Part shown: positions 58,280 through 64,000 of the stretch, piece by piece | How positions within the stretch are numbered: position 1 is the stretch's first letter | How the letters are laid out: the number at the start of each line of letters is the position of its first letter | Assembly: GCF_026262505.1 (NCBI RefSeq) | Contig: NC_067207.1 | Span: 8,710,082 to 8,774,081 of the forward strand | DNA length: 64,000 nucleotides | From: Trichomonas vaginalis G3 | Lineage: Eukaryota; Parabasalia; Trichomonadida; Trichomonadidae | Direction: 5' to 3' | Program-made: the position numbers and the translations under genes | The notes under the pieces: generated by a model | The model's input: the letters and a program-made list of their open reading frames with translations, nothing else | Database searches by the model: none | Told to the model about the DNA's origin: nothing

Positions 58280-59322
58280 AGGGTGCACACGAGAGGATCA
58301 TGTAAACTTCAGAATTTAGAACCTTATTTTTAGGCATTATCTTGGCTACCTATTTAGGCTCGAAAAGCAAAAAATATCAAAAAATACAACTTGACTCCAT
58401 TATGACCCTTTCATGGAGGTAGTTTTTATCCGCTAGTATTTTCCCTTTGAATCTCTTTACAATTCGAAATCAAATTCAAAACTCAGTAGAAGAAAGGAAG
58501 AATCGACTTACTACGGTTGTAATACGAATAAATACATATATTTAATTATTTTTATTTACATAATAATTGTTTGAAGCTCATATTCCATCAAATTTTTAAA
58601 TAAAAACATTAAAATGTTGAAAATGTTCATATATTTTAATAGGGTTTTGGCACTTTATTGAGGAATTACTACATACATAGTCGAACTGAACTTGATATTT
58701 TGAAATTTAAATTATTTATCAAAATTAAAATTTAACTTGAAATTTATAATTATTTAGTCATATTTTGCATAATTCTAAGTAGATTTTGTAAAAAATCAAG
58801 AAAGAAAAATTTTAACGTGCTTTATTTTTTCTTTTTTATAATAATACATATTATTATATAATTAACATATTCATAATGTTTCACCCTTTCAAAAATATAA
58901 TCCTCCTCCTCTCAAATAAACGTACATACGGGTGGCCTCTTTTTTCAAAAAATTAAAATTTGAAATTTTGGGCTCAAATATTAGAGATTTTTTCAACCTT
59001 CAACGATATATGTTGTCTATATCAGACCTCCTTTCTTTTTGATACTTAACATTGTTTCTAAATCTTAGCCGTTAAGGCTGTTCTGAAAATATTTTTTTTT
59101 CGAAAAAATTCGAAAAAAATTCTTAAAATTCAAAAATCCCTTAATTCCTGAGGATTTTGGGAAAAAGTTTTTACATGAACATGTGTATATTATATGAAGT
59201 ATATTGATAAGGTAAAAATCAAATTTTATTGCATATTCATCGAGAAAATAAACTAACGAATCCCTCAAAATTGAGAGGGTAATCCTCCTCCTCTCAAATA
59301 AACGTACATACGGGTGCACCCT
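58280..59322. mobile_element. Candidate TA-flanked non-coding transposon copy
   Basis: AGGGTGCAC at 58280-58288 and its complement GTGCACCCT at 59314-59322, each flanked by TA, give the ends expected of a Tc1/mariner-type or MITE element of 1043 bp. A 37-bp block (TAATCCTCCTCCTCTCAAAT...) occurs at 58898-58934 and again at the right end 59280-59316, as if an end had been duplicated or a second copy nested. No transposase is encoded. Confidence 0.45.
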
Positions 59323-59734
59323 TAATTTTTCACCCAAAACAATAATATCATAACTAACAATCAAAAGTAGTAAAAATACTTGCGTAAATAATCCTCAGGA
59401 TTGGTTATTTTTTGAATGATGCTTTTTTGAATTTTGCAAATTACCTCAGACTTTTCAGAGGATTGAGTGGCAACTCAATCCTCTGAAATAGTCTGTGGTA
59501 ATTTTTAGTCTCTACACTAGTTCAATATAAGCTCCATTTTTAAACAGTTTTTAAAAATCGAGCATTGAAAAGTGTGATGAGACTTAGAAATTATTTCTGA
59601 TTGATAACTGTTAAATCTTTTAACAATCATTTGTGCGAACGAAACCTTCCCAACGAATAAAAGACGATAAGCTTTTGAGAAATAATTCATTTTTAAAAAT
59701 CCCTGGTCGGGAACAACCAATTAGATGAATAATA

Positions 59735-60997
59735 ATATTGTAATAAACAGAAATTCATCAAAAGTGACAGCTCTCAATTTTTTGACATTTGTAAATTCTA
59801 AATTGAATGAGAAAAATGAAATAATACTAAGCATAATACAAAATTCTAGATTTAATTATAATTAGGAAAAAGTTAGTTTTGAGAGTACTTTTCATAGGCA
59901 TATAGAATGAAATCTTCTGAAAAATAATATCACATAAACTCATATTATTTTCTAATATATAACTATTTTATATAAAAATCAAATTCAATGATCTTAAAAG
60001 CGAAGGATAAACCTCAAAATTTACGAATATAATGAGTGGGAATATAATGCTTATCTATCATAAAACCATATGAAATATCAATTTTTGCTTTACGCCTAAT
60101 TTTTGACGACAATTAGCAAAAAATGTTAAATGTTAACACTCAGTCCATTTGAATATGAAAAATAAAATTGACTTTGATTAAATGTTTTTATTTATCATGC
60201 AATTCTTCTTGCGACCAAAGATTTGAATAAAAGTTCAAAAAATAAGATAGCTTAAAAAATAATATACGGTAGTGTTTACTAATAGATGAATAGTATATAA
60301 ATTCTATTAAAATGGATTTGATCCAAAAAAATATATAAAATTTGATCATAAATAAAATCGTTTTAAATTACTTCTTCATTTAAATTATAACAATTATTTT
60401 TGGTTTTATATTTTTTTGGATCAAATCCATTTTAATAGAATTTATATACTATTCATCTATTAGTAAACACTACCGTATATTATTTTTTAAGCTATCTTAT
60501 TTTTTGAACTTTTATTCAAATCTTTGGTCGCAAGAAGAATTGCATGATAAATAAAAACATTTAATCAAAGTCAATTTTATTTTTCATATTCAAATGGACT
60601 GAGTGTTAACATTTAACATTTTTTGCTAATTGTCGTCAAAAATTAGGCGTAAAGCAAAAATTGATATTTCATATGGTTTTATGATAGATAAGCATTATAT
60701 TCCCACTCATTATATTCGTAAATTTTGAGGTTTATCCTTCGCTTTTAAGATCATTGAATTTGATTTTTATATAAAATAGTTATATATTAGAAAATAATAT
60801 GAGTTTATGTGATATTATTTTTCAGAAGATTTTGTGTTCTTCTTCAAAATTTTATTTTTTTATTAAAAAGAATCTTTACACAATATACATTTACTTTAAT
60901 TAATATTTAAAAACGTGCTCTATCAAAAGTTCCAAAAATTCAATATTTTAGCTTTTCTGAGGTGTCACTTTTGATGAATTTCTGTTTACAACAATAT
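59735..60997. mobile_element. Foldback-like element containing a 426-bp-arm palindrome
   Basis: Outer inverted repeats of 35 bp (59735-59769 and 60963-60997, two mismatches; core AAACAGAAATTCATCAAAAG) enclose a giant inverted repeat. No protein is encoded. It resembles a foldback transposon or the product of an inverted duplication inside a DNA transposon. Confidence 0.65.
59910..60832. repeat. Perfect inverted repeat, two 426-bp arms, 71-bp loop
   Basis: Arms 59910-60335 and 60407-60832 are exact reverse complements as read; the loop is 60336-60406. The arms are AT-rich and non-coding. If transcribed they would fold into a long double-stranded RNA. Confidence 0.93.
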
Positions 60998-61246
60998 CTC
61001 TTTACCTCGTTAGCAAAAATTGAACGCGAAAGTATTTGTGAGGAATAATCACCGAATCATTTAGCATTTTTGATATATGACTAATATGGGATAAAATTTC
61101 AAATCAACCATTTTCTCCCTATTGAAATTGTTTTAATAACTTCTCAAAAGTTTACACTTTTCTAGCATCTAAAAAAGTCAATAATATTATGTAGCTCCAG
61201 GTTATTAATCTATTCTCTACATTCAACCAAATTTTCATTTTAAATT
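60998..61246. other. AT-rich upstream region of kinase gene
   Basis: No gene; holds ATTTTCATTTTAAAT at about 61230, an initiator-like TCATTTT stretch. Confidence 0.4.
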
Positions 61247-61254
61247 TATCGTTA
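61247..61254. promoter_or_regulatory. Myb-type box (TATCGTTA / TAACGATA)
   Basis: TATCGTTA, complement TAACGATA, 18 bp before the kinase start. TAACGATA is the MRE-1/MRE-2r Myb element described in T. vaginalis promoters. Confidence 0.5.
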
Positions 61255-61271
61255 TAACATTTTTATTAAAC

Positions 61272-62189
61272 ATGCATTTGCATTTAGATGAAGATTTTAT
61301 TAGAGAATCATTACTTTCCCGTGGTTATACAATGCATCAAAGTGTTGGTTCTGGCAACTTTGGAGCTTGTTATTTGGTTTTCAGTCACAAATACAAACAA
61401 GATTTTGTTTGCAAAGTAACCATAAACAAAATAGAAAATAAAATGTTCGAAGACTCTTACAAAAGAGAGGTTCAGGCGTTAATTAATTTCACTCATCCCA
61501 ATATACTACGATCTTACGAAGTTTTTACGGATAAAGATTACATGTTTATGATATTAGAATATTGTGGAGGTGGAAATATTATGGACCATGTTAAGGAGCA
61601 TGGTCTAATGAAACCGTTTGATTTAATTAGGTACACTTCTCAAGTTATAGATTCTTTAGACTATATTCATTCCCTTGGATATGCTCATCGCGATATTAAA
61701 CCACAAAACATTCTTATAGATAACAATGGACGCATTAAATTAGCAGATTTCGGTCTTATAGATAATTTTGATGATCCAAGTTCGGAAAAGAAAGTATGTG
61801 GTTCGCTTCAATTTATGGCCACTGAGCTATTGAGAGATGAAAACTATGACCCAAAGAAAGTAGACATTTGGGCATTAGGAGTTACTATTCATAAATACGC
61901 ATTAGGTTATGTTCCATTTAATGGATTTACCGTCGACCAAATGTTAGAAGAAATAGATCAAGGATATAAGCAAACTAAGACAATTCCTCCACCACTTTCG
62001 ATTATCGTCCAACTATGTCTTCAAAAAGAGCCTGCAAAACGTCCCACAATGGCTCAGCTTAAACAGATAATGTCACAAGCAATCAACCCTAACCTTGCAA
62101 AGAGATATTCAAGTTTAAGGAATAAGATCAAGCCATTCACACCTGGCCCAGCTATTGTAGTACCTCGTTTCAGGTACTTCTCAGTATAA
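61272..62189 (+). CDS. CAMK-like serine/threonine protein kinase
   Basis: 305 residues, all kinase domain (about 15-270) plus a short basic tail. Seen: glycine loop VGSGNFGACY, VAIK-equivalent Lys in FVCKVT, HRDIKPQNIL catalytic loop, DFGLID, a short activation loop ending CGSLQFMATELL (ATE in place of APE), and DIWALGVTIHKYALGYVPF. All catalytic residues are present, so it should be active. The loop and helix patterns fit the CAMK/AMPK-related kinases that are greatly expanded in trichomonads. No regulatory domain is present. Confidence 0.92.
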   Translation: MHLHLDEDFIRESLLSRGYTMHQSVGSGNFGACYLVFSHKYKQDFVCKVTINKIENKMFEDSYKREVQALINFTHPNILRSYEVFTDKDYMFMILEYCGGGNIMDHVKEHGLMKPFDLIRYTSQVIDSLDYIHSLGYAHRDIKPQNILIDNNGRIKLADFGLIDNFDDPSSEKKVCGSLQFMATELLRDENYDPKKVDIWALGVTIHKYALGYVPFNGFTVDQMLEEIDQGYKQTKTIPPPLSIIVQLCLQKEPAKRPTMAQLKQIMSQAINPNLAKRYSSLRNKIKPFTPGPAIVVPRFRYFSV

Positions 62190-63499
62190 TATGTGAAGAA
62201 AATAGAATTAGTTATATGTCTTTTGTTTGTTATTTTGTGTTAATAAAATATAGTTCAAATTCAAATTAATACTATTACTGGAAAGCATTTCACCTAGCAA
62301 TGCTCTATCACTGATCGTAATCTGATCATTGAATCAGAGACAGAGAAGATTTTATATTGAATAGTTGTAAACTGTGTGTAACGAGGAAGCATACATATTC
62401 TTTCTATGATGATGACAGTTGATGCAAAGCTGTAATCAGTTATAATCTTTATCTCCTCATCATGAATATTGAAATTTATATATCCGTACAATAAATAAAC
62501 CTGATGTTAAAACTTATTTTAGATTAACAATTATATCTTAATGCAATGGCATTTATACGTTATACAGAATTAGTATATGTCACCTTCTCAACGATACTAG
62601 TATTACTTAAGAATTATAAAATAAGTTATGTTTTGACTGAAGATGAATAACTTAAAACGATTCTAACTTAATTTGTAGCCAAAGTGTTTGTGATCTGATA
62701 TGATGAAATTTTATTTGGTGAATATTTGGTCGATAATTTGATTTGAATTCATTTATTGCACATTATTTAAAGCTTGTAATACATAAAAAACCAACTTAAG
62801 TGAATAGATATCATTCGTGCTCAATGACAACATCTGGTATCTCTCAAGAAGAAATAATAAATATTTTTTGCTTCATGGAAAAATATGTCAAATGAGAGAC
62901 TCAAATGTAAATTCTTAATATAATCACGATTATGTGGTACTTTAATGTCAATTCCCAAAACAATTTAATCATAATTGAGAAACATATACGATAAGAATTT
63001 ATAGTAAACTACGATTCTCAGAAGAATGATAGCAATAGACTCAAATCTATAAAATGATTCTCAAAGTAAAAATAAAGGTTAAAAGTGTAATCTGAATTCT
63101 ATCGAAAACAACAAAAAGTCCTTCGGTAATGTATTTATTTCAACCGGTTGTTCGTCAAATAAACCTTGTTAAATGCATTAAATACACTTTTAGAATGATG
63201 AAAGGTAAAAATATTACCGTATAACATCTAGAAGTTTGATTTTGCAAATTGAGAGTAGATTGGTCCAAATCTCTCAGAAAAAATGTCAAAAATCATTATT
63301 AAATTTGTTCATAAAATTTATTTAAAAATGATTGATTCAGGGAATTCTCATATGCAGCGGTTACAGGTCACTTTGAAAACTATTTGAATTAAATTTATGA
63401 AGATGAGTGGAATCGTTAGTACTCTTGTAATGTATTATTAAAACATTGATTATGCCAAAATCATAAAATTCAATAAAATAAAAACAATACATTTTTATT
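62190..63499. other. AT-rich intergenic region, no gene seen
   Basis: About 1.3 kb between the kinase and transporter genes; no gene, RNA or repeat could be supported. Confidence 0.55.
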
Positions 63500-64000
63500 A
63501 TGGAAAACGCTGTTGACACAGAGTGTCAAATCGATCCTGAATTAAAAGTAGAATCATCAAGTTCAACATCCACATCTTCAGACACAAAATCCGAATCAGA
63601 CGACAAAAAAGAAAATGAAAATCCCGATGCATGTCTAGACAATGATAAAAACGAAACTACTGATGAGCTCAGAGTTGGAAGATTTGTTACGGTTATAAAT
63701 CTGTTGAACTCTTTGCTTGGAGCAAGTATTTTCTCATTACCCGGTAAATTCAAAGAAGTCGGAATTATTCCTTCTGTTATTCTTCTCGCTGTTGCTGCAT
63801 ATGTATCATATATCTGTACTGTTATTCTTGTTCGTATACAAAAAGAAGTTAATGGAGCAGGTATGGATGATATCGCCCTAAAAGTCTTTGGACATGTAGG
63901 ACAAGTAATTGTTTCTGTCATTTCCTTGGCTTTCTGCATCTCTGGTGTTTTGGCCTATATCGTAATTGCCTGTGATGTAATTCAGCAGTGGTTCACCCTT
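63500..64000 (+). CDS. Amino-acid transporter (AAAP/SLC38-like), 5' part
   Basis: Open frame from ATG 63500 to the window edge, 167 codons. A Ser/Asp/Glu-rich cytosolic tail of about 65 residues leads to the first transmembrane helix VTVINLLNSLLGASIFSLPG, the N-x-x-N-S-x-x-G-A-x-I-x-x-L-P signature of amino acid/auxin permeases, then a second helix (VILLAVAAYVSYICTVILV) and the start of a third (VSVISLAFCISGVLAYIVI). Such carriers move amino acids across plasma or lysosomal membranes, often with protons or sodium. Trichomonads carry many copies. Confidence 0.88.
   Translation, partial: MENAVDTECQIDPELKVESSSSTSTSSDTKSESDDKKENENPDACLDNDKNETTDELRVGRFVTVINLLNSLLGASIFSLPGKFKEVGIIPSVILLAVAAYVSYICTVILVRIQKEVNGAGMDDIALKVFGHVGQVIVSVISLAFCISGVLAYIVIACDVIQQWFTL

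Noticed and set aside
59065-59364. 99-codon minus-strand frame
   Set aside because: It crosses the end of the TA-flanked repeat and shows no domain; AT-rich chance frame.

Overview
The window looks like nuclear DNA of a trichomonad (parabasalid) protist, most likely Trichomonas vaginalis or a close relative. The reasons are AT-rich DNA, intronless host genes with short spacers, Polinton/Maverick elements packed between them, hAT and integrase-type repeats, and TATCGT/TAACGATA boxes in promoters like the Myb recognition elements known from T. vaginalis. The species is an inference.

Layout. (1) 1 to about 9174: part of a Polinton (element A) running off the left edge, with a divergent family B DNA polymerase, an HNH nuclease, an integrase, a phage-tail-collar fibre region, capsid-like and small virion-like proteins and a D12-type adenine methyltransferase. 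(2) 9188-13000: nested repeats: an integrase fragment, a 125-bp tandem repeat, an array of back-to-back hairpins, a broken hAT transposase, a tRNA-like sequence and a GC-rich inverted repeat. (3) 14394-33323: host genes: GT17 glycosyltransferase, USP39/Sad1, a very large dynein heavy chain whose AAA1 site looks degenerate, an unknown protein, RBMX2/Ist3, an SYCP2-like protein (tentative) and a frameshifted unknown gene. (4) 33774-56129: a 22.4-kb Polinton (element B), complete from end to end, with about 708-bp terminal inverted repeats and a 5-6 bp target duplication, but with roughly a dozen broken reading frames. (5) 56135-64000: AT-rich repeats including a perfect 426-bp-arm palindrome, then a CAMK-like kinase and the start of an amino-acid transporter.

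How the genes work together. Element B carries the expected Polinton set: retroviral-type integrase, protein-primed type PolB, FtsK/HerA packaging ATPase, double-jelly-roll major capsid protein and minor-capsid-like proteins. It also has a collagen-like/tail-collar fibre that suggests a virion with a receptor-binding spike. No adenain-like protease was recognised. Element genes are often divergent pairs separated by only 16-18 bp with a near-symmetric TTTTA...TAAA core. The host genes are ordinary housekeeping genes; two of them (USP39/Sad1 and RBMX2/Ist3) act in the same pathway, pre-mRNA splicing.

The observations I think most deserve a second look are the apparently dead dynein motor, the dispersed GC-rich double hairpins (three-base loops, TC spacer) inside element genes, the multi-hairpin array, the perfect long palindrome, the palindromic micro-promoters, and four ATCG boxes spaced exactly 20 bp in the RBMX2 bidirectional promoter.
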